From Thermosyntropha lipolytica DSM 11003 (lineage in GTDB: Bacteria; Bacillota; Syntrophomonadia; Syntrophomonadales; Syntrophomonadaceae): a DNA stretch of 64,000 nt. The position numbers and the translations under genes are program-made. Positions 28,518-38,873 of this stretch are shown piece after piece; the stretch's first letter is position 1, and every line of letters starts with the position of its first letter. The notes beneath the pieces are model-generated. The model worked only from the letters and a program-made list of their open reading frames with translations. It was not told where the DNA came from and did no database searches. The stretch spans positions 33,178 to 97,177 of the forward strand of contig NZ_FQWY01000006.1 of NCBI RefSeq assembly GCF_900129805.1, read 5' to 3'.

Positions 28518-29432
28518 TTATTCCCCCTGTAATTTGCTAAAGTTTATAAGCTTTTTGAAAAAGTTTTTTATGCCTCCATATTTCTGTATTTCCCGCTTAT
28601 CTCCGCCCACATCATTGCTCAGCAGCTTAGAGGATATATCATATATATTCCTGGCGGCCACGCTCTGAGGAAAAATATTCAAAAATGATGTTTGCCTTTT
28701 TATAGCCTCTTTGATTAAAGGTTCATTCACAACATAACCCAAAACCTTTATGTCCAGATTTAAAAATTTGTTACATACTAACCTGAATTTTTCCGCAAGC
28801 AGCACACCTTCATGATTATTTTCCACGCGGTTAACTATCAGGTATAAATTACCAGCAAAATGGTGCTGGCTCAATCCTTTTACTACTCCATAGGCATCGG
28901 TAATCGAAGTAGGCTCAGGGGTAGTAACCACCAGTACATCATCGGCTGCCAGCAAAAATGATAATACACTATCAGATATCCCGGCTCCGGTATCTATAAT
29001 CATGAAATCATATTCCCCATCTAATGCGCCCAGCTCAACCAGTATCCTTTTTAATTGTTCGCGATGCAAATTAGCCAGTTCTGTAATGCCTGATCCTCCT
29101 GGTATAATGTCAATGCCGGTAGGATGAGACAGTATTATTTCCCGCAGCGATTTCTGGCCCTGTACGAAATGATAAATATTGTAAGCAGGGACAATCCCCA
29201 GCATAATATCTATATTAGCCAGGCCCATATCGGCATCCATCAAAATCACCTTTTTCCCCTGGGAAGACAAAGCTATAGACAGATTAAGAGCCAGAGTGCT
29301 TTTACCCGTTCCTCCTTTTCCGCTGCTTACGGCTATTACCCGGGTATGTTTTAGATTCATATATATTTCATTTTCAATCTGCTGTTTAACAGTTAAGGCT
29401 AATTCCCTGAGTCTATCGGCCTGGTCTTTCAT
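28518..29432 (-). CDS. flhG: Flagellar number regulator FlhG (MinD-like ATPase)
   Basis: MinD/ParA-type ATPase that controls number and position of flagella together with FlhF. 304 aa with the deviant Walker A SSGKGGTGKST (about 36-46), DADMGLANID and DYDFMIIDTGAG. A short N-terminal extension (residues 1-25) precedes the P-loop domain, as in FlhG proteins that stimulate FlhF through an N-terminal peptide. The ATG overlaps the flhF stop as ATGA. Confidence 0.94.
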   Translation of the reverse strand: MKDQADRLRELALTVKQQIENEIYMNLKHTRVIAVSSGKGGTGKSTLALNLSIALSSQGKKVILMDADMGLANIDIMLGIVPAYNIYHFVQGQKSLREIILSHPTGIDIIPGGSGITELANLHREQLKRILVELGALDGEYDFMIIDTGAGISDSVLSFLLAADDVLVVTTPEPTSITDAYGVVKGLSQHHFAGNLYLIVNRVENNHEGVLLAEKFRLVCNKFLNLDIKVLGYVVNEPLIKEAIKRQTSFLNIFPQSVAARNIYDISSKLLSNDVGGDKREIQKYGGIKNFFKKLINFSKLQGE

Positions 29433-30595
29433 AATGCTTCATCCTTTCCCAGAAGCATTTTGGCTAAATAAAGAGGATCCGGCACCTTTATGTCGTCAGG
29501 CACATTCTGTCCGTTAGTTATATAGGCAATAGGCTTTTTAATCTCATATATGGTATTCAAAATCTGCCCATAACTGCGGGCTTCATCTACTTTGGTAAAT
29601 ATTATCTTGTCTATATTAAAAAGGCTAAAACGATTGTAGATATTTACAAGCTCACTGCTCTGGGTAGTAACACTCAATACCAGAATAATCTCATCCGGAG
29701 CCGCAACTTCAATATATTCCTTTAATTCCGCCATTTGCTCGTCATTATAAGGGCTGCGCCCGGCCGTATCGATAAAGACCACATCTTTTTCCCGGTATTT
29801 TTCAATAGCTTCTTTAAGCTCGACTTGGTCAAAAACCACACTTATCGGAATACCTATAATTTCAGCAAAAGTACGCAGCTGTTCAGCTGCAGCCACCCGG
29901 TAGGTATCCAGGGTTATGAGTGCCACTTCCTTTTTATCCATAAAAGTAAGATTGGCAGCCAGTTTGGCAATGGTAGTAGTTTTACCTACCCCGGTCGGCC
30001 CGATAAGCATTACCACCGTTCCTTTGCGGCAAACATCTATTTCAATAGGCCTTATTTCCTTTACATATTCCTCCAGGGCATCCAATACCAAATCCCTTAT
30101 CCACATTTTGTCATGCAGTTTATCCGGCGGCAAGCGGTTTTCCACTTTGTTTATAATATTTAGAGCAATATCCTTATCGATGTTATTCTCCAGGAGCATT
30201 CTAAAAAATCGCTGGATCTCTTCGGGCATTCCTCTTACTAATTCCACTTCATACATCTTGTTGCGGATTTCTTCCATCATCGACTTCATGGTATTGAGTT
30301 CCCTAAAAAGGCTTTCCCTCTCCTCCGGAGATTTTATCTGGTTTCCTGCCGAAACAGACTCTCTTTTTCCCGGTTCATAACTGGCAGCAAAGTTATCCCT
30401 TTTCTTATCGGTTCTTACTTTTATCGTTTCATCTACCGCTACGGTGATTTCTACCTGCGGCGGGGAAAATAAGCCGAAAATCCCTTTCTTTTTTACCTTT
30501 TCGGTATGCAGTATTATGGCATCAGGGCCCATTTCCGCCTTGGCCATTTTTAGTGCCGTTTGATAATCTTTGGCCAAAAACTTTTTTATCTTCAT
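29429..30595 (-). CDS. flhF: Flagellar SRP-like GTPase FlhF
   Basis: SRP-family GTPase marking the site of flagellar assembly. 388 aa. The B domain (about 1-110) begins MKIKKFLAKDYQTALKMAK, the N domain follows, then the G domain with [10 protein letters not shown] (199-208), ITLDTYRVAAAEQL, FIDTAGRS and TKVDEA. The start overlaps the flhA stop as ATGA, and the stop overlaps flhG. Confidence 0.96.
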   Translation of the reverse strand: MKIKKFLAKDYQTALKMAKAEMGPDAIILHTEKVKKKGIFGLFSPPQVEITVAVDETIKVRTDKKRDNFAASYEPGKRESVSAGNQIKSPEERESLFRELNTMKSMMEEIRNKMYEVELVRGMPEEIQRFFRMLLENNIDKDIALNIINKVENRLPPDKLHDKMWIRDLVLDALEEYVKEIRPIEIDVCRKGTVVMLIGPTGVGKTTTIAKLAANLTFMDKKEVALITLDTYRVAAAEQLRTFAEIIGIPISVVFDQVELKEAIEKYREKDVVFIDTAGRSPYNDEQMAELKEYIEVAAPDEIILVLSVTTQSSELVNIYNRFSLFNIDKIIFTKVDEARSYGQILNTIYEIKKPIAYITNGQNVPDDIKVPDPLYLAKMLLGKDEAL

Positions 30596-32655
30596 ACTGC
30601 CACCATCCCCACCACTTCTATATTAACACTATTATCGATTTCATTATAAGAAAGAACGGTAAAATTATTTATAAATCTTTCCAGCATGCGCTTAAAATAA
30701 ATTCTAAGTATAGGGGCACATATTAAAACCGGATTTAAACCATGTCTCATCATATCCTGATAATGCCTGTTTAATTCATCGATAAGCTTTTGCGCCAGTT
30801 CAGGCTCTAAAGCCAAATAAGAACCTAAATCGCTTTGCTGCAGTGATTCCCTCATCTTTTCTTCCAGAGCAGGATCGAGAGTAAGAACCTTTAGCACCCC
30901 ATTTTCATCTACATACTGCCTTAATATCTGTCTTTTTAAAGCCTGCCGCACATATTCAGTTAAAATATCGGTATCCCGGCTGAATTTGGCATAATCAGCC
31001 AGGGTTTCCAGGATAGTAACCATATCCCTTATCGAAACCTGTTCTTTTAACAGATTCGCCAGTACCTTTTGCACTTCACCTATACTCATAAGGTCAGGTA
31101 TCAGCTCTTCTACCACCGCCGGATTCTGCCCCTTTACAAAATCGATTATATTCTGCACTTCCTGTCTGCCCAAAAGCTCATGGGCATGGGCTTTTATAAC
31201 TGAAGTAAGATGGGTAGCTAGGACTGAAGGAGGATCTACTACCGTATACCCCTTCATTTCTGCCTCTTCCTTATGTTCAGGAGCAATCCACTTAGCCGGC
31301 AACTTAAAAGCCGGTTCCAGGGTATCTATGCCCGGCAAATCCCTGTCATTTTCGATATCTGCCCCTATGGCCAGATAACTGTCCAGTATCAATTCTCCGC
31401 TGGCAATTTCCATTCCTTTAATCTTTATTACATAGGAGTTCGGCTTAAGCTGCATATTATCCCTTATGCGTATGGGAGGCACAATAAATCCCAGCTCCAG
31501 GGCGCACTGCCTTCTTATCATCACTATGCGCTCCAGGAGATCTCCTCCCTGTTCGGCATCGACTAGAGGAATCAGCCCATATCCTAATTCCATCTCCATC
31601 TTTTCTACCTGAAGAAGTTCCATAACATTTTCGGAACGTTTAATTTCTTCCGCTTCTTTAACTTCCTCTTTTTCCCCTTCCTCCCTTATTTCCGCTGTCG
31701 CAGTGCGGAAAGCAAAAAATAACAGGCCAAAAAGAAGAGCCAGTGAATACATAGGCATCTTAGGCAACCCGATGGTGCCTAAAACTGCCAGTATTAGGGC
31801 CGCTATTCCTAAAGCCTTGGGATGGCTGAAAAGCTGGGAAGTTACTTCTTTACCCAGGCTGAACTGGGAGGCACTTCTGGTAACTACAATACCGGTCGCG
31901 GTAGATATAAGTAAAGCAGGTATCTGGGTTACCAGCCCATCGCCTACCGTAAGGATGGTATAAGTCTGGATAGCCTTATCAAAGGTAAAACCTTTTTGGG
32001 CCAAACCTATAATAAGCCCGCCGATTATATTTATCAGGGTTATTATTATACCGGCAATAGCATCTCCTTTAACAAATTTGCTGGCTCCATCCATGGCTCC
32101 ATAAAAATCAGCTTCTTTCTGGATCTTCTGTCTTCTCTCTCTGGCTCCCTGTTCATCAATAAGCCCGGCATTAAGATCAGCATCAATGGCCATCTGTTTT
32201 CCTGGCATAGCATCCAGAGTAAAGCGGGCAGCTACTTCCGCCACGCGTTCTGCTCCGCGGGTTATAACAATAAATTGAATTACTACCAGTATAAGAAAAA
32301 TGACCAGCCCTACTACCATGTTGCCGCCTACCACAAAAGAGCCAAAAGTATAAATAACCTGCCCCGCCTCGGCATTGAGCAGAATTAAACGGGTAGAAGA
32401 AACATTAAGGGCCAGCCTGAATAAAGTCATAATCAAAAGTAAAGACGGGAAAACTGAAAATTCAAGAGGATCTGTATTAAACATGGCAACCATAAGTATT
32501 ATAAGAGCAAAAGATATGTTAAAAGTAAGCAAAACATCAAGCAAAGACGGTTTCATGGGAATAAGCATCATTAAAACGATGCTTACCACCAATACAGCTA
32601 TTACCGCATCACTGCGTTCCTGTAAAAAACCTATCCAACCTGCTCTTGCTTCCAT
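30592..32655 (-). CDS. flhA: Flagellar export gate protein FlhA
   Basis: Ring-forming core of the flagellar type III export apparatus. 687 aa: about eight transmembrane segments in the first 310 residues with the conserved cytoplasmic loop (RFTLDAMPGKQMAIDADLNAG) and a large C-terminal cytoplasmic domain that docks chaperone-substrate complexes. ATG with GGAGG upstream, 26 bases after flhB. Confidence 0.97.
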   Translation of the reverse strand: MEARAGWIGFLQERSDAVIAVLVVSIVLMMLIPMKPSLLDVLLTFNISFALIILMVAMFNTDPLEFSVFPSLLLIMTLFRLALNVSSTRLILLNAEAGQVIYTFGSFVVGGNMVVGLVIFLILVVIQFIVITRGAERVAEVAARFTLDAMPGKQMAIDADLNAGLIDEQGARERRQKIQKEADFYGAMDGASKFVKGDAIAGIIITLINIIGGLIIGLAQKGFTFDKAIQTYTILTVGDGLVTQIPALLISTATGIVVTRSASQFSLGKEVTSQLFSHPKALGIAALILAVLGTIGLPKMPMYSLALLFGLLFFAFRTATAEIREEGEKEEVKEAEEIKRSENVMELLQVEKMEMELGYGLIPLVDAEQGGDLLERIVMIRRQCALELGFIVPPIRIRDNMQLKPNSYVIKIKGMEIASGELILDSYLAIGADIENDRDLPGIDTLEPAFKLPAKWIAPEHKEEAEMKGYTVVDPPSVLATHLTSVIKAHAHELLGRQEVQNIIDFVKGQNPAVVEELIPDLMSIGEVQKVLANLLKEQVSIRDMVTILETLADYAKFSRDTDILTEYVRQALKRQILRQYVDENGVLKVLTLDPALEEKMRESLQQSDLGSYLALEPELAQKLIDELNRHYQDMMRHGLNPVLICAPILRIYFKRMLERFINNFTVLSYNEIDNSVNIEVVGMVAV

Positions 32656-32681
32656 AAAAGCAAATCCTCCAAAGTATCAGG

Positions 32682-33785
32682 CTATACCACCTTTTTTTGT
32701 TTATATACGAAGGCAAGTATCTCGGCTACTGCTTGATACATTTCTTCGGGAATCTGTTGGCCTATATCTACAGTATAATATAAAGTACGGGCCAGAGGAG
32801 GATTTTCTACAACTGCTACATCATTTTGTCGAGCTATTTCCTTTATCTTTAAAGCCATAAAATCCTGCCCTTTAGCCACTACCATCGGAGCATCCATCTT
32901 TTCAGCTTCATACTTCAGAACTACCGCAAAATGAGTAGGGTTAGTTATAACCACATCGGCTTTGGGAACTTCAGCCATCATCCGCCGCATAGCCATTTCG
33001 CGCTGAATCTGTCTTTGCCTGGATTTTATCAGCGGGTCACCTTCGGTCTCTTTATATTCCTGTTTTATATCATATTTACTCATCTTAAGCGATTTTTCAT
33101 ATTCATACCGCTGATACAGGTAGTCTAAGATGCCAATTATTATAAAAGCTATCCCCACTTTAAGGGCAATTTCAAAAACTATACTGCGCATAGCCTTTAT
33201 ACAGGCTATAAGTTCCATATCGATCATGTGGGTAAACAGGGAAAAATCTTTTTTTATAACGGTGTAAACTATGTATCCGGTTACTAAAACTTTTAAAACT
33301 GATTTCAGAAGCTCCACCAAAGCCCGTTTGGAAAATATGCGCTTAAAACCTTCAACCGGATTTAGTCTTTCTAATTTGGGCCTAAGCGGTTCTCCGCTGA
33401 ACACAAATCCTACCTGCAAATAAGTAATCAAGAGAGCAGCTAAAAAGGTAGCCAGAAAAACCGGCCCCACCATTTTGGCCATAACCCACAGAGTTTCCAC
33501 GAAAAGCCTGTACGCATATAGAAAGGAAAATTCCTCCTGGCTTTTTTCCAGTATAAATACAGCCGTAAAAGCTTTAAAACTTTCCAGCATATAAGGGGAA
33601 ATTATAAATAAAGCTACGGTACCTGCTACCAGTACCACAGCAGAATTTAAATCATTGCTTTTAAAAACCTGTCCTTTTTTGCGGGCTTCTTCCCGGCGCC
33701 TTGGTGTAGGCTGTTCTGTTTTTTCGCCGGTCTCGCCTTCAGCAAAAAGCTGGAGATCAAATCCCCAAATTTTTTCTTCCTGCAT
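32682..33785 (-). CDS. flhB: Flagellar export switch protein FlhB
   Basis: Controls the change from rod/hook to filament export. 367 aa: an N-terminal soluble segment (EKTEQPTPRRREEARKKGQV), four transmembrane segments (about 48-225) and the C-terminal domain with the autocleavage motif NPTH (282-285). Length and motif are intact. It lies between fliR and flhA, as usual. Confidence 0.97.
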   Translation of the reverse strand: MQEEKIWGFDLQLFAEGETGEKTEQPTPRRREEARKKGQVFKSNDLNSAVVLVAGTVALFIISPYMLESFKAFTAVFILEKSQEEFSFLYAYRLFVETLWVMAKMVGPVFLATFLAALLITYLQVGFVFSGEPLRPKLERLNPVEGFKRIFSKRALVELLKSVLKVLVTGYIVYTVIKKDFSLFTHMIDMELIACIKAMRSIVFEIALKVGIAFIIIGILDYLYQRYEYEKSLKMSKYDIKQEYKETEGDPLIKSRQRQIQREMAMRRMMAEVPKADVVITNPTHFAVVLKYEAEKMDAPMVVAKGQDFMALKIKEIARQNDVAVVENPPLARTLYYTVDIGQQIPEEMYQAVAEILAFVYKQKKVV

Positions 33786-33787
33786 AT

Positions 33788-34552
33788 CTACAACCCCATC
33801 GCGCGCATAACACTATCTAAATAAGCAAAAAATCTGGCAAACAATACCCCATAAATCCATATATAAAGAGGGAGTAAAATTAAAAGGGTAAACAATCCCA
33901 GCAGTATCTTTAACGGCAAACCAACAATAAACACATTCATCTGCGGTACCGTCCTGGCTACGAAGCCCATAGCCACATCAGCGGTAAGCAGAGCAGCCAG
34001 AAAAGGAAGCGCAATCTTTACCCCGATAACAAACATATAAACACTTATTTCTAGGAGCAGTTCCCATAAACCAGCATTAAAGCGGAAACCTAATACCGGG
34101 ATCAGTTGATAACTCTGAGCCAGAGCCTGTAACAAATAATGATGTCCGTCTATGCCTAGATATATTAATAAAGCAAGGGCCTGAGTCAAATTGCCCATTA
34201 AGGGAATCTGCGTACCTGTCTGGGGATCTACGACATTGACAATGCCAAAACCCATTTGCATATCCATAATCTGCCCGGCCAGCTGAATAGCAGCTAAAAA
34301 TACATAGGCTACAAATCCCATAGTAAAGCCGATGGCTAATTCCATCACTAAAGCAGCTATCCAGTAGGCGGCATTCGGTATTATCAAAGCATACTTTACC
34401 GGAACAAAATAAGCCATAGTTGCTGCTAAAATTAATAGAACAAAAATTTTAACCCTTACCGGTATCTGCCGGCTGCTAAAAATAGGAGCTATCAGGAATA
34501 AACCTGATAATCTGGCTAATACTAATAAAAAACTTTCCAGAGGAAAAGCCAT
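33788..34552 (-). CDS. fliR: Flagellar export protein FliR
   Basis: Membrane component of the FliPQR export gate. 254 aa with about six hydrophobic helices and the conserved MDMQMGFGIVNVVDPQTG. ATG with CAGGAG upstream. It sits between fliQ and flhB, with two bases to flhB. Confidence 0.95.
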   Translation of the reverse strand: MAFPLESFLLVLARLSGLFLIAPIFSSRQIPVRVKIFVLLILAATMAYFVPVKYALIIPNAAYWIAALVMELAIGFTMGFVAYVFLAAIQLAGQIMDMQMGFGIVNVVDPQTGTQIPLMGNLTQALALLIYLGIDGHHYLLQALAQSYQLIPVLGFRFNAGLWELLLEISVYMFVIGVKIALPFLAALLTADVAMGFVARTVPQMNVFIVGLPLKILLGLFTLLILLPLYIWIYGVLFARFFAYLDSVMRAMGL

Positions 34553-34567
34553 AATAACTCCTGCCTA

Positions 34568-34840
34568 TTATAAAGAAATAAGTGTGGGTATAGCCGCCCA
34601 AAGATTATGAGCAAAGCTGGTTAAAATATTAAGCATCCAGGGACCAAACAATATAGTCACCAGAAATACCACTACTATCTTGGGTACAAAAACCAGAGTC
34701 ATTTCCTGCATCTGGGTAGTAGCCTGCAGTATGCTTATAATTAAGCCGGTTAAAAGAGCTGCGCCCAGTATAGGAGCGGAAACTAAAAGGACAGTCACAA
34801 CCGCCTGATGGGCAAGGCTCAGCACAACATCTTCGTACAC
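34568..34840 (-). CDS. fliQ: Flagellar export protein FliQ
   Basis: A 90-aa, two-helix export-gate protein. The signature IISILQATTQMQEMTLVFVPK is present. GTG start with AAGGGGG upstream. It lies 12 bases after fliP and 15 before fliR. Confidence 0.95.
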   Translation of the reverse strand: MYEDVVLSLAHQAVVTVLLVSAPILGAALLTGLIISILQATTQMQEMTLVFVPKIVVVFLVTILFGPWMLNILTSFAHNLWAAIPTLISL

Positions 34841-34852
34841 CTTTTCGCCCCC

Positions 34853-35629
34853 TTACTTGAAACTCATAATAAGTGACTGAATAACCAGATTCCAGCCATC
34901 TACCAGCACAAAAAGCAATATCTTAAAAGGCAGAGAAATCATCATAGGAGGCAGCATCATCATTCCCATCGACATTAAAGCACTGGCTACGACCATATCG
35001 ATTACTAAAAAAGGAATAAATATGATAAAACCTATCTGAAAAGCGGTTTTTAATTCGCTTATAACAAAAGCAGGTATAAGCACATAATTAGGTATATCAT
35101 CGAAATTGCGCGGCCGCTCTATACCTGACATTTTTACAAAAAGAGCCAGGTCTTTTTCCCTGGTCTGTTTAAACATAAATTCCCGTAAAGGCTTGATACC
35201 TTTTGTAAAGGCCTCTTCCTGGGTTATTTCCCCTTGCAGATAAGGAGTTAAAGCTTCCTCATTTACCTCCCGGAAGGTAGGAGCCATAACAAAAAAAGTC
35301 AAGAAAAGAGCCAGCCCTATTAATACCTGATTAGGCGGCATCTGCTGCGTAGCTAGAGATGTACGCACAAAAGACAAAACCACTACAATCCTGGTAAAAG
35401 AAGTCATCAAAACTGCTATAGCCGGAGCTAAAGATAATACCGTAATTAATATTATTATCTGTAAAACCGCAGATAAATTTTGGGGATTATCATTCTCCCC
35501 GCCAATTTGCAGATTAACCTGGGGAATAGTTAAAGGCTCAGCTAAAGCAGAAGGAGCAAAAAATAAAACCCCTCCTATAATTAAAAACAAAACCAGCCCG
35601 AATAATCTAGCTTTAAGCGCCTTATTCAT
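34853..35629 (-). CDS. fliP: Flagellar export protein FliP
   Basis: Main pore subunit of the FliPQR gate. 258 aa with an N-terminal signal-like hydrophobic stretch ending near ALA, the motif [16 protein letters not shown] and C-terminal [16 protein letters not shown]. The ATG of [11 protein letters not shown] overlaps the fliO end by eight bases and is preferred over an earlier in-frame start inside fliO. Confidence 0.96.
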   Translation of the reverse strand: MNKALKARLFGLVLFLIIGGVLFFAPSALAEPLTIPQVNLQIGGENDNPQNLSAVLQIIILITVLSLAPAIAVLMTSFTRIVVVLSFVRTSLATQQMPPNQVLIGLALFLTFFVMAPTFREVNEEALTPYLQGEITQEEAFTKGIKPLREFMFKQTREKDLALFVKMSGIERPRNFDDIPNYVLIPAFVISELKTAFQIGFIIFIPFLVIDMVVASALMSMGMMMLPPMMISLPFKILLFVLVDGWNLVIQSLIMSFK

Positions 35630-36269
35630 GGTTATCACTTCTTTTATAAATATCTCGTAAATCATCCTGCCCATAATTCTGGCTCAATTCCTGCATTTTT
35701 TTTATCTGTTCTCCCATCAAACGGGAAAAATTGCGTTCTGGTATTTTGGGGGTCCGCCTTTTAGCAAGCAGGTTATTTATCCCTTTTTTAATCTGGGTAT
35801 AAATATCATCTACACTATTATTAGACGATAATCCATAAGCCGTCTGGCTAACTTCTTCCCAAATTTTGGGATTATCGACCTCAAAAAGCAAATTTATGCT
35901 GTGGTCAGTTACCCCCAGGGCATAAAGTTTTTCGCCTATTTCACATAGCACAATCCCTCTATTCTGGCCTAAAACTACCTGATCTACTACATTAATCCAG
36001 GTCCCCTGGGTTTTCACATTCATTTGCCGGTTAAATATATAAAGAACCGACCAGGCTGCTCCGATAATAAGGCCTAAAGCTATTATCAGCTTTAAAAAGC
36101 TAACCCATAAACTGGGGCCTTTAACCGAAACCTGATTCTGCTTATCAAGCTCCTGGTTTAATTTTTCCATATCAGCCGCCCCGGCCTGGGCAGTCAAAAC
36201 CAGCAGCAAAATCAACACTCCGGCCAAAATCAAATATTTCCTATGTTTAAAAGGCAACATCTTATCCAC
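35622..36269 (-). CDS. fliO: Flagellar biosynthetic protein FliO
   Basis: Scaffold for FliP oligomerisation. 215 aa. A signal-peptide-like N-terminus (about 10-32) is followed by a transmembrane segment (about 55-80), then the FliO core ([38 protein letters not shown]) and a long hydrophilic tail. The start is unsure: a GTG at 36269 or an ATG three codons later. Position cheY-fliO-fliP is the Gram-positive order. Confidence 0.86.
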   Translation of the reverse strand: MDKMLPFKHRKYLILAGVLILLLVLTAQAGAADMEKLNQELDKQNQVSVKGPSLWVSFLKLIIALGLIIGAAWSVLYIFNRQMNVKTQGTWINVVDQVVLGQNRGIVLCEIGEKLYALGVTDHSINLLFEVDNPKIWEEVSQTAYGLSSNNSVDDIYTQIKKGINNLLAKRRTPKIPERNFSRLMGEQIKKMQELSQNYGQDDLRDIYKRSDNHE

Positions 36270-36283
36270 ATCCAGGCAGCAAG

Positions 36284-36646
36284 TTAGTCAATAGCTTTGC
36301 TTACTGCTTCCAATACCCTTTCCGGCTGAAAAGGCTTAACTATAAAATCCCGGGCTCCGGCTTGAATAGCATCGATAACCATTGACTGCTGGCCCATAGC
36401 ACTGCACATAATTATCCTGGCATTGGGATCAATAGCCTTTATGGCTTTAACGGCAGTTATACCATCCATTTCCGGCATAGTTATATCCATAGTAACCAAA
36501 TCTGGTTTCAGCTCCTGATATTTTTCTACTGCTACCTGCCCATTTTCCGCTTCGCCTACTACTTCATATCCGTTTTTGGTTAAAATGTCCTTAATCATCA
36601 TCCTCATAAATGCTGCATCATCAACTATAAGAATCCTCTTACCCAT
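36284..36646 (-). CDS. cheY: Chemotaxis response regulator CheY
   Basis: Single-domain receiver that binds the flagellar switch when phosphorylated. 120 aa from the ATG preceded by GGGGAGG. Acidic pocket DD (9-10), phospho-acceptor D54 in TMDITMPEMD, the switch serine in MCSAMG and lysine in FIVKPF are all present. It is encoded between fliY, its phosphatase, and fliO. Confidence 0.96.
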   Translation of the reverse strand: MGKRILIVDDAAFMRMMIKDILTKNGYEVVGEAENGQVAVEKYQELKPDLVTMDITMPEMDGITAVKAIKAIDPNARIIMCSAMGQQSMVIDAIQAGARDFIVKPFQPERVLEAVSKAID

Positions 36647-36665
36647 GTTTTTCCTCCCCATCTTA

Positions 36666-37862
36666 TTATTGTAATTTGCTCATCCTATCCATAGGACTTA
36701 TTATCGTTGTAATCCTTATGCCATAATTTTCATCTATAACTACTACCTCACCTTTGGCAATAAGTTTGCCGTTTACCAGCAGGTCTACCGGCTCACCTGC
36801 CATTTTATCAAGCTGAATTATCGAACCCTGCCCTAATTCTAAAACTTCCCTGATCGTTTTTCTAGTTTTACCTAGCTCGACCGTAACCTCTAAAGGTACA
36901 TCCATGATCAGGTTTATATTGTTAGGCATCTGGCCAGTATAGCTCTCCCGCAGAGGAGCAAACTGAGCTGGTTGTACCACAACCCCTCCCCCTCTTTTTA
37001 CTCCTGAGGGAATATCTGCATATAGAGGATCACTCCATACTTCCTGGCCCGGCGGAGGAGGTGGAGGTGGAGGTGATTTAGCTGCAGCTGCAGGTTCAGG
37101 CTCAGAGTAGACGGTATCCCGCACCTGTTCCTGCACCGCCTTAGGTGCAGTTTCTTCCATTTCCAAAACTGCAGCGGCTGAAGATTCTTCAACCGTCCCT
37201 CCCATTAACATATTAACCATATTTCTGGCTGCTTCCAAGGGAATTATCTGGATAATTTCACTGTCTACCAGATCTTCTATCTCCATTTTAAATTTTATAG
37301 CCACGATTTCTTCATAATCAGCTGATAATTCCAGGTTCTCCTTGCCAAAGTCCATAATCATTAATTTAGGAGGGGCTATATCAATCCGAGTATTGAACAT
37401 AGAAGACAGGCTGGTAGTAGCTGAACCCATCATCTGGTTCATGGCCTCTCCCACCGCACTGAGACGCAGTTCATCCAGGCTGTGATCAGCTACCTGCCCC
37501 GTCCCTCCCATCATCAAATCAGCAATAACGGCAGCATCTTCCTGTTTTATAGTAAGTATATTCGTACCGCTTAATCCTTCCGTATATCTTACTTCCGCTA
37601 CGACATAAGGCAAAGGATAGTCAGACTGTAATTTTTCCCGGGAAGTAACCATAACATGGGGAGTAGTTATGGATACCCTTTTTCTAAGCAGGGTAGAAAG
37701 GGTAGTGGCAGCTGTCCCCATAGTTATATTTCCAATTTCGCCCAGAGCGTCTTTTTCAAAGTTGCTGAGTTTTACATCTTCTTGCGCATTATTTTGCATT
37801 AAATTTCCGCTCAGCAGAGCATCTATTTCCTCCTGGGACAAAACCCCATCATTATTCATCAT
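36666..37862 (-). CDS. fliY: Flagellar switch phosphatase FliY (CheC-like domains plus FliN domain)
   Basis: Motor C-ring component and CheY-P phosphatase in Gram-positives; no separate fliN is present. 398 aa. An N-terminal FliM-like peptide (LSQEEIDALLSGN) is followed by two CheC-type signatures (EIGNITMGTAATTL and VGEAMNQMMGSATTSL). A low-complexity linker with a run of eight prolines follows (about 265-272), and then the C-terminal FliN/SpoA domain (about 312-398). The start codon overlaps the fliM end with AAGGAGG upstream. Confidence 0.94.
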   Translation of the reverse strand: MMNNDGVLSQEEIDALLSGNLMQNNAQEDVKLSNFEKDALGEIGNITMGTAATTLSTLLRKRVSITTPHVMVTSREKLQSDYPLPYVVAEVRYTEGLSGTNILTIKQEDAAVIADLMMGGTGQVADHSLDELRLSAVGEAMNQMMGSATTSLSSMFNTRIDIAPPKLMIMDFGKENLELSADYEEIVAIKFKMEIEDLVDSEIIQIIPLEAARNMVNMLMGGTVEESSAAAVLEMEETAPKAVQEQVRDTVYSEPEPAAAAKSPPPPPPPPGQEVWSDPLYADIPSGVKRGGGVVVQPAQFAPLRESYTGQMPNNINLIMDVPLEVTVELGKTRKTIREVLELGQGSIIQLDKMAGEPVDLLVNGKLIAKGEVVVIDENYGIRITTIISPMDRMSKLQ

Positions 37863-38844
37863 CAGTTCCCTCCTTTACTACCTGGGAAACCTGGATAGCA
37901 TAGCGGTTGTTATAGGTTCCTGGCTTGCCCAAAAACTTGGTATGTTGCCCGATAATAACTTCCAGGTCGTCATTTATACTCCTTTCCAGAGGTATCACAT
38001 CACCCGGAGCAAGTTCGAGAAGATCTTTAACGGTAATAACTGCTCTTCCCAGAACTACTCTTACCAGTACCTGGGTACGCTCCAGCTTATTTTTAATAAG
38101 CTCGGTATTTTCCTTGGAGAACTTCTGAGCGGAAGAGGCATAGTAATAATGAACACTAAGCTTATCCACTACCGGCTCTAATACGAGAAAAGGTATGCAT
38201 ATATTTATAAGTCCCAAAACGTCAGCCATCTTGGTTTCCAGTGATACCACCATTACTATTTCACTGGGGGAAACCAGCTGGGTAAACTGGGGATTAGTTT
38301 CAATCCTCTCTACAGAAGGCTCCATCTCGATTATACTGCTCCAGGGCTCCTGCAGATAATCCAGCATCTTCTGGGCCAGTCTTTCCATTACCGTTTGTTC
38401 TATTTCTGTTAAAGGCCTGGTCTTTTCTGGAACTGTTCCCGGTCCTCCCAGAAGCCGGTCTAAAAAAGCAAAGCCGAGCTTCGGGTTTATCTCCATAATC
38501 GAACTGCCTTCTAGAGGATATAAAGAAAAAATATTGAGTATAGTAGGATTAGGTATGGAACGCATGAATTCATCATAAGTAGTCTGTTCAACTGACAGCA
38601 GCTCAATCTGCACCGGCGATCTGAGCTGAGCCGACAAAAAAGTGCTGAGCGAACGGGCGTAGTTCTCATAGATTACCTGCAGGGTATGTATCTGATCCTT
38701 GGAAAATTTGTTGGGACGCCTGAAATCATAAACCCGTACTTTTTTCTTGCTTTCTTCTTTCTTCAGCTCCTCAGCATTTACCGCCCCGCTTGTTAAGGCT
38801 GCCAGCAGCTGATCAATTTCACTTTGGGATAGAATTTCACTCAT
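37852..38844 (-). CDS. fliM: Flagellar motor switch protein FliM
   Basis: C-ring protein that receives CheY-P. 330 aa: the N-terminal CheY-binding peptide MSEILSQSEIDQLLAAL, the central CheC-like domain (about 40-225) and a C-terminal SpoA domain (about 250-325). ATG with AAGGGGATAA upstream. It overlaps fliY by 11 bases. Confidence 0.96.
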   Translation of the reverse strand: MSEILSQSEIDQLLAALTSGAVNAEELKKEESKKKVRVYDFRRPNKFSKDQIHTLQVIYENYARSLSTFLSAQLRSPVQIELLSVEQTTYDEFMRSIPNPTILNIFSLYPLEGSSIMEINPKLGFAFLDRLLGGPGTVPEKTRPLTEIEQTVMERLAQKMLDYLQEPWSSIIEMEPSVERIETNPQFTQLVSPSEIVMVVSLETKMADVLGLINICIPFLVLEPVVDKLSVHYYYASSAQKFSKENTELIKNKLERTQVLVRVVLGRAVITVKDLLELAPGDVIPLERSINDDLEVIIGQHTKFLGKPGTYNNRYAIQVSQVVKEGTDDE

Positions 38845-38873
38845 ACTGTTTATCCCCTTCTCTATCGAAACAC

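Noticed and set aside
36998..37192. Minus-strand ORF of 64 codons inside fliY in another frame
   Set aside because: It covers the proline-run linker region, where low complexity keeps other frames open; leucine/histidine-rich with no family resemblance.
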